From contig NZ_CP141608.1 of NCBI RefSeq assembly GCF_035581345.1, positions 4,742,501-4,806,500 on the forward strand: a stretch of 64,000 bases of DNA, written 5' to 3'. The position numbers and the translations under genes are program-made. Position 1 is the stretch's first letter; each line of letters begins with the position of its first letter. The notes under the pieces are model-generated. The model saw only the letters and a program-made list of their open reading frames with translations, did no database searches and was not told the origin of the DNA. This DNA comes from Pseudomonas sp. JQ170C (GTDB taxonomy: Bacteria > Pseudomonadota > Gammaproteobacteria > Pseudomonadales > Pseudomonadaceae). Shown here piece after piece: positions 11,009 through 19,605 of the stretch.

Positions 11009-11590
11009 ATGAGCGAACTCATCCTGGCCCTGATCAGCGCCGCGCTGATCAACAACCTGGTCTTGCACCAGGCACTGGCCCTAGACCCGCTGCTACAAGC
11101 CCCGGTCGAAAGCGACCGCCGCAGGGTACATGCCCTGGGCCTGGCTACGCTGGTGCTGCTGGTTCTCACCACCAGCCTGGGTCAGTTGCTCTACCGTTAT
11201 GCCCTGCAACCCTTGCAGCTGGACTACCTGCGTTTGTTTGTGTTCCTGCCCCTGTGTGTACTGCTGATCGAGCCGCTGCTCGGCTGGCTGTCACGCATGT
11301 TGCCTGCCCTGCCCTTGCGCGACCTGAGGCCGTTATTGCTGGGCAATGTGGCGCTGCTGGGCTTGACCCTGCAAGTCTCTCAAGACGGGTACGGGGTGCT
11401 GCAGACCTTGGCCTGGGGCTTGGGCGGCGGACTGGGATTCTGGCTGGCACTCGGTCTTTTCGACGACCTGCGCCAGCGTAGCGAGCATGACGGGATACCC
11501 CTGGCCTTTCGCGGCCTGCCCATCGAGCTGATCGGGGCAGGCGTAATGGCCTTGGCGTTTCTCGGCTTCAACGGATTATTTACATCATGA
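11009..11590 (+). CDS. rnfA: RnfA/RsxA-like membrane subunit lacking both iron-sulfur cysteines
   Basis: A 193-residue polytopic membrane protein with about six membrane helices that aligns end to end with RnfA/RsxA of the Rnf ion-pumping / SoxR-reducing complex. In normal RnfA the 'LGLCP' segment after 'NNFVL' and a later 'TTNCAVLG' segment supply two cysteines to a cluster inside the membrane. Here they read 'LALDP' (Asp26) and 'LGNVALLG' (Val114), so both are missing. The C-terminal '[24 protein letters not shown]' is well conserved. First gene of a five-gene run; its stop overlaps the rnfB start. Confidence 0.88.
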   Translation: MSELILALISAALINNLVLHQALALDPLLQAPVESDRRRVHALGLATLVLLVLTTSLGQLLYRYALQPLQLDYLRLFVFLPLCVLLIEPLLGWLSRMLPALPLRDLRPLLLGNVALLGLTLQVSQDGYGVLQTLAWGLGGGLGFWLALGLFDDLRQRSEHDGIPLAFRGLPIELIGAGVMALAFLGFNGLFTS

Positions 11591-12441
11591 GTCTGATTCA
11601 ACGCATCGACGCCCTGCTGCCGCAAACCCAGTGCGGGAAGTGCGGCCACCCTGGCTGCAAGCCTTATGCAGAGGGGCTGGCCAAGGGCGAAGCGATCAAT
11701 AAGTGCCCACCCGGTGGTAGCGAAACCATCGCTGCGCTGGCCAGCCTGCTGCAGGTTCCGGTCGTTGCCCTGGACCCGGAGCGCGGCACCGCCCCGCCGC
11801 AAGTCGCCTACATCCGTGAAGCAGAGTGCATTGGCTGCACCAAATGCATCCAGGCCTGCCCAGTGGATGCCATCGTCGGCGCAGCCAAACTGATGCACAC
11901 GGTGATCAGCGCCGAATGCACCGGCTGCGACCTGTGCGTGGCACCGTGTCCGGTGGACTGCATTGACCTGCTACCACTGACCGCCACCAGCAACATCGTG
12001 CCGATTGTCGGCGGGCTGGCCCAGGACGCCGACACCCTGGCCACGCGTACCCGCAAACGCAACCACGCCCGACGCCGCTTCGAGCTGCGCAACAGCCGCC
12101 TGGAGCGCGAAGAGGCACGCAAGCAGGCCGAGCGTGCGGCCCGCAGCCAGCGCACCGCGGTGCCAGGCACTGCCAGCCCCGGCGCGACTGCCGATGACCC
12201 GATCAAGGCCGCCATCGAACGGGTCAAGGCGCAGAAAGCTGCCGCTGCCGATGCCGCCCTGAAACAAGCCAAGATCGCCGCTGCCATGAGCCGTGCCCAG
12301 CTGAGCAAGGCACGGGCTGCCTTTGGTGCCACGCCAAACGACGCCCAGCAGGCCCAGCTGGCGGAACTGGAGCAAGCGGCCGAACACGCCCAGGCGCGCC
12401 TGCACGCCCTGCAACCGGTTACCGACCATGCCAGCCACTGA
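11587..12441 (+). CDS. rnfB: RnfB/RsxB-like ferredoxin subunit, no membrane anchor, long Ala/Lys tail
   Basis: A 284-residue iron-sulfur protein. The [4Fe-4S] 4Fe-domain cysteines ([10 protein letters not shown] ... KC, residues ~15-40) and two ferredoxin motifs ([12 protein letters not shown] and [12 protein letters not shown], residues ~80-125) are complete. It differs from usual RnfB in two ways: the N-terminal membrane helix of about 25 residues is absent, and there is an added C-terminal ~120-residue charged, alanine-rich helical region ('[20 protein letters not shown]') that resembles the tail normally found on RnfC. Start ATG overlaps the rnfA stop (ATGA), suggesting coupled translation. 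Overlaps rnfD by 14 bases. Confidence 0.9.
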   Translation: MSLIQRIDALLPQTQCGKCGHPGCKPYAEGLAKGEAINKCPPGGSETIAALASLLQVPVVALDPERGTAPPQVAYIREAECIGCTKCIQACPVDAIVGAAKLMHTVISAECTGCDLCVAPCPVDCIDLLPLTATSNIVPIVGGLAQDADTLATRTRKRNHARRRFELRNSRLEREEARKQAERAARSQRTAVPGTASPGATADDPIKAAIERVKAQKAAAADAALKQAKIAAAMSRAQLSKARAAFGATPNDAQQAQLAELEQAAEHAQARLHALQPVTDHASH

Positions 12442-13414
12442 TCCCAGCGAACGCCTGCGCAGCACGATGTCACTGGTGCTGCTGGCGTGCATGCCGGGTG
12501 TGCTGGCGCTGCTCTGGCAACACGGCTGGGGGATGCTGTTCAACCTTGCGCTGTGCGCAGGCTCGGCGCTGGCCAGCGAGGCCCTTTCACTCAAGCTGCA
12601 ACAACGCCCGGTGCTGCCTTCGCTCAATGACGGCAGCGCCCTGGTCAGCGCCTGCCTGCTGGCCATTGCCTTGCCCGCCTACGCCCCCTGGTGGGTGCCG
12701 GTCGTCGCCACTGCAAGTGCCATTGCCCTGGGCAAGCAGCTTTACGGGGGTGTTGGCAGGAACCCGTTCAACCCGGCGATGCTCGGCTATGCCGTGGTGC
12801 TGCTCACCTTCCCGCAGACCATGACCCAATGGCCCGGCCCACAGTTGCCGGACCTGGCTTCCAGCCTGCACTCGGTGTTTGCCTGGAGCGGTACCGATCA
12901 ACCCGACGCCTGGGCCCAGGCCACAGTCCTCGATACCCTGCGCAACAACCGCAGCCTGACCCTGGACGAGCTGTTCGCCAGTCATCCAGGCTTTGGACAT
13001 TTCGGCGGCAAGGGTAGCGAGTGGGTCAACCTGGCGTTTCTGTTCGGCGGCTTGCTGTTGCTGCAACGCAAGGTGTTCACCTGGCATGCACCGGTTGGCC
13101 TGCTGGCGAGCCTTTTCGTCATGAGCCTGTTGTTCTGGAATGGTTCGGGCTCGGACTCCAATGGCTCACCGTTGCTGCATCTGCTCAGTGGCTCGACCAT
13201 GCTGGCGGCTTTTTTCATCGCCACCGAGCCGGTCTCCGGGCCCAAGTCCGCACAGGCCCGATTGATGTTCGGGATCGGGGTTGGGGTATTGATCTACCTG
13301 ATCCGGACCTGGGGCAGCTACCCCGACGGCACCGCCTTTGCCGTGCTGTTGATGAACCTCTGCGTGCCGGCGCTCGAGCGCTGGGCCGAACGTCGGCAGG
13401 CGGTGTCCCCTTGA
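12428..13414 (+). CDS. rnfD: RnfD/RsxD-like membrane flavoprotein subunit
   Basis: A 328-residue membrane protein with about nine or ten helices. The family's '[20 protein letters not shown]' segment is present, and 'AWAQATVLD' fits the site where RnfD/NqrB bind FMN covalently through threonine. Its ATG at 12428 lies inside the end of rnfB; a longer frame begins upstream but would overlap rnfB by over 100 bases. The gene follows rnfB directly, where rnfC would normally lie, so rnfC is absent rather than displaced within this cluster. Confidence 0.9.
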   Translation: MPATDPSERLRSTMSLVLLACMPGVLALLWQHGWGMLFNLALCAGSALASEALSLKLQQRPVLPSLNDGSALVSACLLAIALPAYAPWWVPVVATASAIALGKQLYGGVGRNPFNPAMLGYAVVLLTFPQTMTQWPGPQLPDLASSLHSVFAWSGTDQPDAWAQATVLDTLRNNRSLTLDELFASHPGFGHFGGKGSEWVNLAFLFGGLLLLQRKVFTWHAPVGLLASLFVMSLLFWNGSGSDSNGSPLLHLLSGSTMLAAFFIATEPVSGPKSAQARLMFGIGVGVLIYLIRTWGSYPDGTAFAVLLMNLCVPALERWAERRQAVSP

Positions 13415-13416
13415 AC

Positions 13417-14028
13417 ATGCCTGCAGCTCGCAAGTGGACACTGCTGGTGCTGATTGGCGCATTGAGCGTCGGCAGCGTCATGATCTGGCATCGCCTGGGC
13501 GCTGATGCCATCGACCAGGCGCAACAACAGCTCAAGGCGCAAACCTGGCTCAGTGTGCTGCCGCAAGCTACCTACGACAATCAGCCCTTGCAGGCGCCCC
13601 TGGCACTGGACACCGCTCCCCTCGCCCACAGCCGCTTGCTGGCAGGTTATCGCGCCACATTGGCGGGCCAGCCCAGCGCTGTGGTGCTGCACAGCCTGGC
13701 ACAAGGGTATGGCGGCCCGCTTGAACTGCTGATTGCCATCGACACCCAGGGTCGCCTGATCGGCTCCAAAGTACTGCGCCAGCAAGAGACGCCGGGCCTT
13801 GGCGCCGCGCTGGCAGCGCCAGATAACCACTGGCTGCAAGGTTTCATCGGCAACAGCCGGCAGAAAACCCCCGACGCAGCCTGGGCGCTCAAGCGCGACA
13901 ACGGTGAATTCGATCAGTTGGCGGGGGCTACCATCACCTCCCGCGCTGTCATTCATGCCGTACACGACGCATTGCGCTACTTCGATGAGCATCGGCAGGT
14001 GTTACTGGGAGCGCGCAGCAATGAATAG
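13417..14028 (+). CDS. rnfG: RnfG/RsxG-like periplasmic FMN subunit
   Basis: A 203-residue protein with one N-terminal membrane anchor (residues ~7-25) and a periplasmic FMN-binding domain. The flavinylation motif appears as 'DQLAGATITSRAV', close to the usual SGAT[ST]; the threonine would carry FMN, attached by ApbE. The start ATG lies 2 bases after the rnfD stop, and the 3' end overlaps rnfE by 8 bases, so the five genes form one tightly packed operon. Confidence 0.9.
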   Translation: MPAARKWTLLVLIGALSVGSVMIWHRLGADAIDQAQQQLKAQTWLSVLPQATYDNQPLQAPLALDTAPLAHSRLLAGYRATLAGQPSAVVLHSLAQGYGGPLELLIAIDTQGRLIGSKVLRQQETPGLGAALAAPDNHWLQGFIGNSRQKTPDAAWALKRDNGEFDQLAGATITSRAVIHAVHDALRYFDEHRQVLLGARSNE

Positions 14029-14545
14029 GCAATGGTTCGCCGCCGCAAGCCTGGCGCCGCTACTTGGCTCCACCCAGACGCTATACAACGCCTGCGCCAT
14101 AGCCGGGTTGAGTGTGTTGGTGATCGCCCTGCATCACCTGGCAATGAGCCCACTGCGCCGCTGGCTTGACGCCCCCGGCACACTGCTTGCCAGCGTGCTG
14201 CTGGCGGCGGGGTTGACCACCTGCCTGGAGCTGGGACTTCGCACCTGGGCCCTGCCGCTGTATCTGGCGCTTGGTCCTTATCCGGCGCTGATCGCCGTAC
14301 AATGCCTGGTGTTTGAACACGCCCGGGGCAACGCCGGAAATTTGCGGCAGTCAGCCACCATGTTGCTCAGCTTTGCTGCCCTGGCCATTGCGCTGGGTGC
14401 TGCCCGCGAGCTGCTGGCGCAGTGGGCAGAAATCCGCCTGGCCGCCCTGCTGCCTGGGGCGCTGATATTGATGGGCCTGCTGCTGGCCCTGTACAACCGG
14501 GTTTGCCATGGGCGAGCCCCCTCACGTCGTCAAGGAAACCTTTGA
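14021..14545 (+). CDS. rnfE: RnfE/RsxE-like membrane subunit, shortened, one of two cysteines lost
   Basis: A 174-residue membrane protein, shorter than typical RnfE (about 200-235). It lacks the first ~16 residues and the long C-terminal loop. The usual 'GLCPLLAVT' segment reads 'SLAPLLGST', so the first cluster cysteine is gone; the second, normally 'IVTNC', is kept in 'IAVQC'. The later 'GAARELLAQW' corresponds to the family's 'GSLREIIG'. It overlaps rnfG and is followed after 4 bases by nth, as in the conserved rnf-nth gene order of gamma-proteobacteria. Confidence 0.82.
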   Translation: MNRQWFAAASLAPLLGSTQTLYNACAIAGLSVLVIALHHLAMSPLRRWLDAPGTLLASVLLAAGLTTCLELGLRTWALPLYLALGPYPALIAVQCLVFEHARGNAGNLRQSATMLLSFAALAIALGAARELLAQWAEIRLAALLPGALILMGLLLALYNRVCHGRAPSRRQGNL

Positions 14546-14549
14546 CCCC

Positions 14550-15188
14550 ATGAATGCCGCCAAACGCCTGGAAATCTTTCGCAGGCTGCACGAAGACAAC
14601 CCTGACCCCAAGACAGAACTGGCCTACACCACACCGTTCGAGCTGCTGATCGCGGTGATCCTGTCAGCCCAGGCCACGGACGTGAGCGTCAACAAGGCCA
14701 CGGCCAAGTTGTACCCGGTCGCCAATACCCCCGAAGCCATTTATGCGCTGGGCGTCGACGGACTGTCGGCGTACATCAAGACCATCGGGCTTTACAACAG
14801 CAAGGCCCGCAACGTTATCGAAACCTGCCGACTGTTGATTGAAAATCACGCAAGCCAGGTGCCGGAAACCCGCGAAGCGCTCGAAGCCTTGCCCGGCGTA
14901 GGTCGCAAGACTGCCAACGTGGTACTCAATACCGCCTTCCGGCAGATGGCGATGGCCGTGGACACGCATATTTTCCGGGTCAGCAACCGTACCGGCATTG
15001 CGCCCGGCAAGACGGTGCTTGAAGTCGAGAAGGCATTAATGAAGTTCGTGCCCAAGGCCTACCTGCTGGATGCGCACCATTGGTTGATCCTTCACGGGCG
15101 CTATGTTTGCCAGGCGCGCAAGCCGCGTTGCGGTAGCTGTCGGATCGAGGACCTGTGCGATTACAAGCACAAAACCTCCGACGATTGA
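14550..15188 (+). CDS. nth: Endonuclease III (DNA glycosylase/AP lyase)
   Basis: A 212-residue base-excision repair enzyme removing oxidised pyrimidines. With the ATG at 14550 the catalytic Lys120 (in GVGRKTANVV) and Asp138, and the [4Fe-4S] ligands Cys187, Cys194, Cys197 and Cys203, fall on exactly the E. coli Nth numbers, which supports this start over an in-frame ATG at 14508 that would overlap rnfE. Probably cotranscribed with the rnf-like genes. Confidence 0.96.
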   Translation: MNAAKRLEIFRRLHEDNPDPKTELAYTTPFELLIAVILSAQATDVSVNKATAKLYPVANTPEAIYALGVDGLSAYIKTIGLYNSKARNVIETCRLLIENHASQVPETREALEALPGVGRKTANVVLNTAFRQMAMAVDTHIFRVSNRTGIAPGKTVLEVEKALMKFVPKAYLLDAHHWLILHGRYVCQARKPRCGSCRIEDLCDYKHKTSDD

Positions 15189-15293
15189 GAAGATAGAGAA
15201 ATACGCACCAGGTCGATTGAAAAAATCTTTTTTACCCGTTCAAGGATTCTCGCTATAAGGTGCGCCAAGGGCCATCTTGGCTTGGAGTGACTT

Positions 15294-15473
15294 ATGAGCA
15301 CCGATAAAGAAGACCTGGATGTAGATGAAGATTTCACGCCGGCAGAAGCCGATGACGTGGAACCCGTTGTTGAAGTGGCAAAGACCAACCTGAGCAAACG
15401 TCGCACCATCGACAATATGCTGGAAGAACGCCGGTTGAAAAAACAACTCGCCGAGTTCGACTTCGACCTCTGA
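15294..15473 (+). CDS. PA3496-like small acidic protein (putative envelope integrity)
   Basis: A 59-residue protein, MSTDKEDLDVDEDFTPAEAD..., with an acidic N-terminal half and a basic 'SKRRTIDNMLEERRLKKQL' helix near the end. It matches, in size, sequence character and position after nth, the PA3496 family described as putative envelope integrity proteins. A GGAG site lies 7 bases before the ATG and a terminator follows. Biochemical role unknown. Confidence 0.8.
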   Translation: MSTDKEDLDVDEDFTPAEADDVEPVVEVAKTNLSKRRTIDNMLEERRLKKQLAEFDFDL

Positions 15474-15500
15474 CACCTCTCCGTCCTCCCCTCAAACACA

Positions 15501-15523
15501 AAAGCCTCCGTAAAGGAGGCTTT
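15501..15523 (+). terminator. Terminator between convergent genes
   Basis: AAAGCCTCC-GTAA-AGGAGGCTTT hairpin between the PA3496-like gene and the converging response regulator; can serve both strands. Confidence 0.75.
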
Positions 15524-15538
15524 GTCGTTCCCGGGGCA

Positions 15539-16165
15539 TCAGACCAGGCCGTTGCGTTGAGCGAGCTCGATCAGATCCACCAGTGACCGCGCATTGAGTT
15601 TGAGCAGCAACCGGGTTTTGTAGGTGCTGACCGTCTTGTTGCTCAGGAACATGCCGTCGGCGATTTCCTTGTTGGTTTTGCCGCGGGCTAACTGCTGCAA
15701 CACCATCATCTCGCGTCCGGACAGTCGCTCGACCATATCGGCTTCGGTCGCCCCGCCCAGGTTGGAGCGTACGGAATGCAGCGCCTGGTTCGGAAAGTAA
15801 CTGTACCCGGACAGCACCGCCTTGATGGCACTGAGCAGCTCCGTCAGGTCCTGCTGCTTGCAGACATAGCCGGCGGCGCCAGCCTGCATGCAGCGCATTG
15901 AGAAATGTCCGGGCGCTTGCGACGTCAGCACGAGCACCTTGACCCCTGGACAGGTGGAATTGAGTCGGGCGATGACCTCAAGACCATCGAGCTTGGGGAT
16001 GCCGATATCCAGAATGACGATATCCGGGCCATGCTCGCGCGCCAGTTGCAGCGCATCTACACCGTTGTCTGTCTCCGCGTTGACCTCATAGCCATGTCGC
16101 TCCATCAACATGCGTACAGCCAGGCGAATGACAGGGTGATCATCCACGATCAGCACTTTATTCAT
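15539..16165 (-). CDS. LuxR-family response regulator (NarL/BvgA type)
   Basis: A 208-residue orphan response regulator. The receiver domain (residues 1-120) has Asp8/Asp9 and the phospho-acceptor Asp53 in 'ILDIGIPK'; a LuxR-type helix-turn-helix with 'LSGREMMVLQQLARGKTNKEIADGM' occupies residues ~145-205. No sensor kinase is adjacent. It strongly resembles the orphan regulators of the ErdR/BvgA-like group in pseudomonads, some of which control ethanol and carbon oxidation genes, but I am not certain which orthologue it is. ATG at 16165 chosen because it gives the canonical MNKVLIVDDHP start. Confidence 0.92.
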   Translation of the reverse strand: MNKVLIVDDHPVIRLAVRMLMERHGYEVNAETDNGVDALQLAREHGPDIVILDIGIPKLDGLEVIARLNSTCPGVKVLVLTSQAPGHFSMRCMQAGAAGYVCKQQDLTELLSAIKAVLSGYSYFPNQALHSVRSNLGGATEADMVERLSGREMMVLQQLARGKTNKEIADGMFLSNKTVSTYKTRLLLKLNARSLVDLIELAQRNGLV

Positions 16166-16598
16166 GGGCAAATCCAATTGTTTGCTGTTCGATATTTTGT
16201 CCTCGCACAATAGCCTAGTTACAGGACAAACTGTATTACGCCAATTACGGATAAATGCATACAAAGACACAACCTACAAATTCAGCAGATAATTCCTACA
16301 GATGTAACTACCGTACACGGCACCGAAGTGGAACTACCTGCACCAGAAGAGACAATTCCCCTAAGCCCCACAACAAGGTAGCAGCACTCTATATAAGAGG
16401 CTCAATCAACAATGCGCTTACCGGCGCAGGAAAAATCATCTTCACACGCTCGATAATTACCAAAACAAACAATTGCTAATTTGCAGTTACGCTTTAAAGC
16501 ACAATCTTTTCCCCTGACAGAAACCCAACCCCCTACCCGGCCTGTGATGCCCATAGTACATACCCTTGAACTTGATTCAGTCGACGGGAGGAAAGGAC
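16166..16598. other. AT-rich intergenic region
   Basis: A 433-base gap noticeably richer in A/T than its surroundings. It must contain the promoters of the divergent response regulator and small membrane protein genes. Short frames exist on both strands but have unconvincing starts and biased composition. I see no RNA gene, repeat or mobile-element end in it. Confidence 0.5.
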
Positions 16599-17132
16599 AT
16601 GAGCAGGAGCGAACCGCGAAGTCCGTTAACAATTATTGCGATTTTCGCGGGCATTATTGAGGCGTCTGCCCTGGCCTCATTGCCGTTCCTGGGGGAGGAC
16701 AGTCAGGGAATCTACACTTGGTTTTTAGTCGGATTTCCGTTCTTCCTTACTGTGCTGTTCTTTCTTACCCTGAACTTCAATTACAAGTCCCTGTGCTCGC
16801 CGGACCTGCTCGAGACCGCCGCACCTACACAGTCACCGGCGGAGCCGGAGGATCCCGCCAGCCTCAATCCACAGCCAGCAGAGAACAACGCAAACAGTGT
16901 TGTCAGCCCTGCCATGCAGGCCACTGCACAAACCCCGGAACCGCGCGAACGTGATGAAATGCCGGCGACGACAGTCACCATCAGCTTAAAGGGTGCAGGC
17001 GCCCAGCAAAGACACGACGCCTTCATTGCCCAGGCACTGCGTCAGCCCAGTGCGTCTTACGACACCTGGATAATCTGCAATCTGGAAGCCGGTACGCAAA
17101 CCACCCTGGTGACCCAAGTGATCAACCCATAA
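16599..17132 (+). CDS. Hypothetical inner-membrane protein
   Basis: A 177-residue protein not recognised as a named family. Two membrane helices at about residues 10-30 and 36-58 are followed by a Pro/Ala/Glu-rich, probably disordered linker (~65-115) and a short folded C-terminal domain containing 'TVTISLKGAGAQQRHDAFIAQAL'. A GGGAGGAAAGG ribosome site precedes the ATG at 16599. It lies beside an AT-rich region, and converges on argG across a terminator. The layout suggests a membrane-anchored sensor or adaptor, which is inference only. Confidence 0.8.
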   Translation: MSRSEPRSPLTIIAIFAGIIEASALASLPFLGEDSQGIYTWFLVGFPFFLTVLFFLTLNFNYKSLCSPDLLETAAPTQSPAEPEDPASLNPQPAENNANSVVSPAMQATAQTPEPRERDEMPATTVTISLKGAGAQQRHDAFIAQALRQPSASYDTWIICNLEAGTQTTLVTQVINP

Positions 17133-17165
17133 AAAAACCCCGGACCAGGCCGGGGTTCTTTTTGT
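17131..17165 (+). terminator. Bidirectional terminator before argG end
   Basis: AACCCCGG and CCGGGGTT arms with A7 on one side and a T-rich tract on the other, between converging genes. Confidence 0.85.
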
Positions 17166-17177
17166 TCAAGGCGTCGT

Positions 17178-18395
17178 TCAGACCAACGAGCGGCCTTTGT
17201 TTGCGGCAATACGCATGCGCAAGGCATTCAGCTTGATGAAGCCTGCAGCGTCAGCCTGGTTGTACGCGCCACCATCTTCTTCGAAGGTGGCGATATTGGC
17301 GTCGAACAACGAGTCATCGGACTTGCGACCGGTAACAATCACATTGCCCTTGTACAGTTTCAGACGGACCACGCCGTTCACGTTGACCTGCGAGGCGTCG
17401 ATCATCTGCTGCAGCATCAGACGCTCCGGGCTCCACCAGTAACCGGTGTAGATCAGGCTGGCGTACTTGACCATCAGCTCATCCTTGAGGTGAGCCACTT
17501 CGCGGTCCAGAGTGATCGACTCGATCGCCCGGTGAGCGCGCAGCATGATGGTGCCGCCTGGGGTTTCGTAGCAACCACGGGACTTCATGCCGACATAACG
17601 GTTCTCGACGATGTCCAGTCGACCGATACCGTTCTCGCCGCCAATGCGGTTCAAGGTAGCCAGTACGGTGGCTGGAGTCATCTCGACGCCGTCCAGGGCG
17701 ACGATGTCACCGTTGCGGTAGGTCAGTTCCAGGTAGGTTGGAACGTCCGGCGCGGTTTCTGGCGACTTGGTCCAGCGCCACATGTCTTCTTCGTGCTCGG
17801 TCCAGGTATCCTCCAGCACGCCGCCTTCATAGGAGATGTGCAGCAGGTTGGCGTCCATCGAGTACGGCGACTTCTTCTTGCCATGGCGCTCGATCGGGAT
17901 GCCGTGCTTCTCGGCATAGTCCATGAGCTTCTCGCGGGACAGCAGGTCCCACTCACGCCACGGTGCAATGACCTTGACCCCTGGCTTGAGCGCATAGGCA
18001 CCCAGCTCGAAACGCACCTGGTCGTTACCCTTGCCGGTGGCGCCATGGGAAATGGCGTCGGCGCCGGTTTCGTTGGCGATTTCGATCAGGCGCTTGGCGA
18101 TCAGCGGACGGGCGATGGAAGTACCCAGCAGGTACTCGCCTTCATAGACGGTGTTGGCGCGGAACATCGGGAACACGAAGTCTCGGACGAACTCTTCGCG
18201 CAGGTCATCAATGTAGATTTCCTTCACGCCCATGGCCTGTGCCTTGGCGCGGGCCGGCTCGACCTCTTCGCCCTGACCCAGGTCAGCAGTGAAAGTCACC
18301 ACTTCACAGTTGTAAGTATCCTGCAGCCACTTGAGAATCACCGAAGTATCAAGGCCGCCGGAATACGCCAGTACGACCTTTTTTACGTCCGCCAT
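17178..18395 (-). CDS. argG: Argininosuccinate synthase
   Basis: A 405-residue enzyme joining citrulline and aspartate with ATP in arginine biosynthesis. The N-terminal PP-loop '[11 protein letters not shown]' binds ATP, and '[17 protein letters not shown]' is the conserved citrulline/aspartate-binding segment. Full length. Arginine genes argG and argF lie in the same window but in separate transcription units. Confidence 0.98.
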   Translation of the reverse strand: MADVKKVVLAYSGGLDTSVILKWLQDTYNCEVVTFTADLGQGEEVEPARAKAQAMGVKEIYIDDLREEFVRDFVFPMFRANTVYEGEYLLGTSIARPLIAKRLIEIANETGADAISHGATGKGNDQVRFELGAYALKPGVKVIAPWREWDLLSREKLMDYAEKHGIPIERHGKKKSPYSMDANLLHISYEGGVLEDTWTEHEEDMWRWTKSPETAPDVPTYLELTYRNGDIVALDGVEMTPATVLATLNRIGGENGIGRLDIVENRYVGMKSRGCYETPGGTIMLRAHRAIESITLDREVAHLKDELMVKYASLIYTGYWWSPERLMLQQMIDASQVNVNGVVRLKLYKGNVIVTGRKSDDSLFDANIATFEEDGGAYNQADAAGFIKLNALRMRIAANKGRSLV

Positions 18396-18524
18396 GCCAT
18401 CACTCCACGGGGTTGTACGGAAAGCCGTCGATTCTACCGGCCTTGCAGCAAAATTTACAGTGGGGCGACAGCTTGTGACGACAAAGCGACAGGAACTGTC
18501 GAGAGCGCGACGGACGGTCGCAGC

Positions 18525-19475
18525 TCAGGACTTCACCGCGGGCTTGCTGGTTTCGGCCTGGGCTGCCGGCGCCTTCGTTGCCGCAGGCGTCTCGGAGGCG
18601 TTCTCCATCGGCTTTTCCACGGGCGCCACACGGTCCAGCTGGATGTTGACCCGGCGGTTACGCGCACGGTTGGCCGAGGAGCTGTTCTTGGCCAGGGGGT
18701 AGCGCTCGCCATGAAAGCGCACGGTTATCTGGTCTTCAGCAATACCGTGGGCCTTGAAGTACTCCATGACGGCCAGTGCCCGGCGCCTTGAAAGGTCGCG
18801 ATTGGTCAGGCGATTGCCACTGTTGTCGGAGTGACCGTCGAGTTCGATATGGTTGACCGTGGGGTCGGCCTTCATAAAGTCCAGGATCACATCCAGACGG
18901 GCCTTGGCATTGGCGTCCAGGTCGATGCCACCGCCGGGGAAACCGACACGCGCCTGGCGTATCTGATCGAAATTCATGGGTAGCAGCTTGGCGGCGCATA
19001 CCTGGTAGTCGCCGTAGGCCTTGCTGAACTTCACCGGCAACAGGCGCACTTCCATTGCCCGCCCGGCTTCGCCCGCATAATTGCGCACAACAGTGCTGCG
19101 TCCATCGAGCAAGCCGTTGATCAGGCGACTGGCCTGGCCCTGGGAGCTGGTGAAGAGCACCCCGCTGCGGGCCATGCGCACCGACCCCAGGTTGATATCC
19201 GCACGACCTGGCTGCCAGGGCGCTGCCGCGGCAAACAGGGTCGCGGAGCCGCTACCCAGTACGTTGGTGCTCGAACGCAATTGAAACGTGGCCTGTTCGC
19301 CGGCACGGCGCACGAACTCACCGCTGCCGAAATCGGCAATCGGCTGAACCAGGCGGCACTCGAACTGATCGCCTTCGACCTTCCACTCGATATTCTCCAG
19401 ACGGGTCTGGAACGTGAGTGCCGTTGCGGGCAAGCAGGCAAACACACTGAGCAAGGCAAGATAACGCTGGCGCAC
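18525..19475 (-). CDS. motY: Flagellar sodium/stator-associated protein MotY (OmpA-like)
   Basis: A protein of about 316 residues with a signal peptide ([19 protein letters not shown]), an N-terminal MotY domain that binds the flagellar basal body/T ring, and a C-terminal OmpA-like peptidoglycan-binding domain with '[24 protein letters not shown]'. An alanine/proline/lysine tail of ~35 residues follows. I prefer the GTG at 19475, which has a GGAG site 6 bases upstream and starts at the signal peptide, over a GTG at 19487. Position between argG and pyrC matches P. aeruginosa motY, where it supports the MotAB/MotCD stators. Confidence 0.87.
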   Translation of the reverse strand: MRQRYLALLSVFACLPATALTFQTRLENIEWKVEGDQFECRLVQPIADFGSGEFVRRAGEQATFQLRSSTNVLGSGSATLFAAAAPWQPGRADINLGSVRMARSGVLFTSSQGQASRLINGLLDGRSTVVRNYAGEAGRAMEVRLLPVKFSKAYGDYQVCAAKLLPMNFDQIRQARVGFPGGGIDLDANAKARLDVILDFMKADPTVNHIELDGHSDNSGNRLTNRDLSRRRALAVMEYFKAHGIAEDQITVRFHGERYPLAKNSSSANRARNRRVNIQLDRVAPVEKPMENASETPAATKAPAAQAETSKPAVKS

Positions 19476-19605
19476 GGGAGGCTCCACAGATTTTCACGGT
19501 ATACCTGCAGGCTATCGGTCAGGTGCGGCAAAACTTGATAGAAAGTGCTCGAACCCGGCTTTTCCGGTAGCATTCAGCTTGAGTTCGACCCGCCTGGAAT
19601 CCCCA

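Noticed and set aside
8843..11068. 741-codon open frame on the minus strand opposite metG
   Set aside because: Antisense shadow of metG caused by high GC at third positions; metG has complete family motifs on the plus strand, and the antisense translation shows no recognisable domain.
11009..14545. Rnf cluster as a set of pseudogenes
   Set aside because: All five frames are open, overlap tightly, keep flavin and ferredoxin residues and show no frameshift, so loss of function of the genes themselves is not supported.
14508..14549. Upstream ATG for nth
   Set aside because: Would overlap rnfE by 38 bases; the ATG at 14550 places all catalytic and cluster residues on the E. coli numbering.
16255..16479. 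74-codon frame in the AT-rich gap
   Set aside because: Thr/Asn/Arg-rich translation without domain character and no convincing ribosome site; it overlaps the divergent promoter region.
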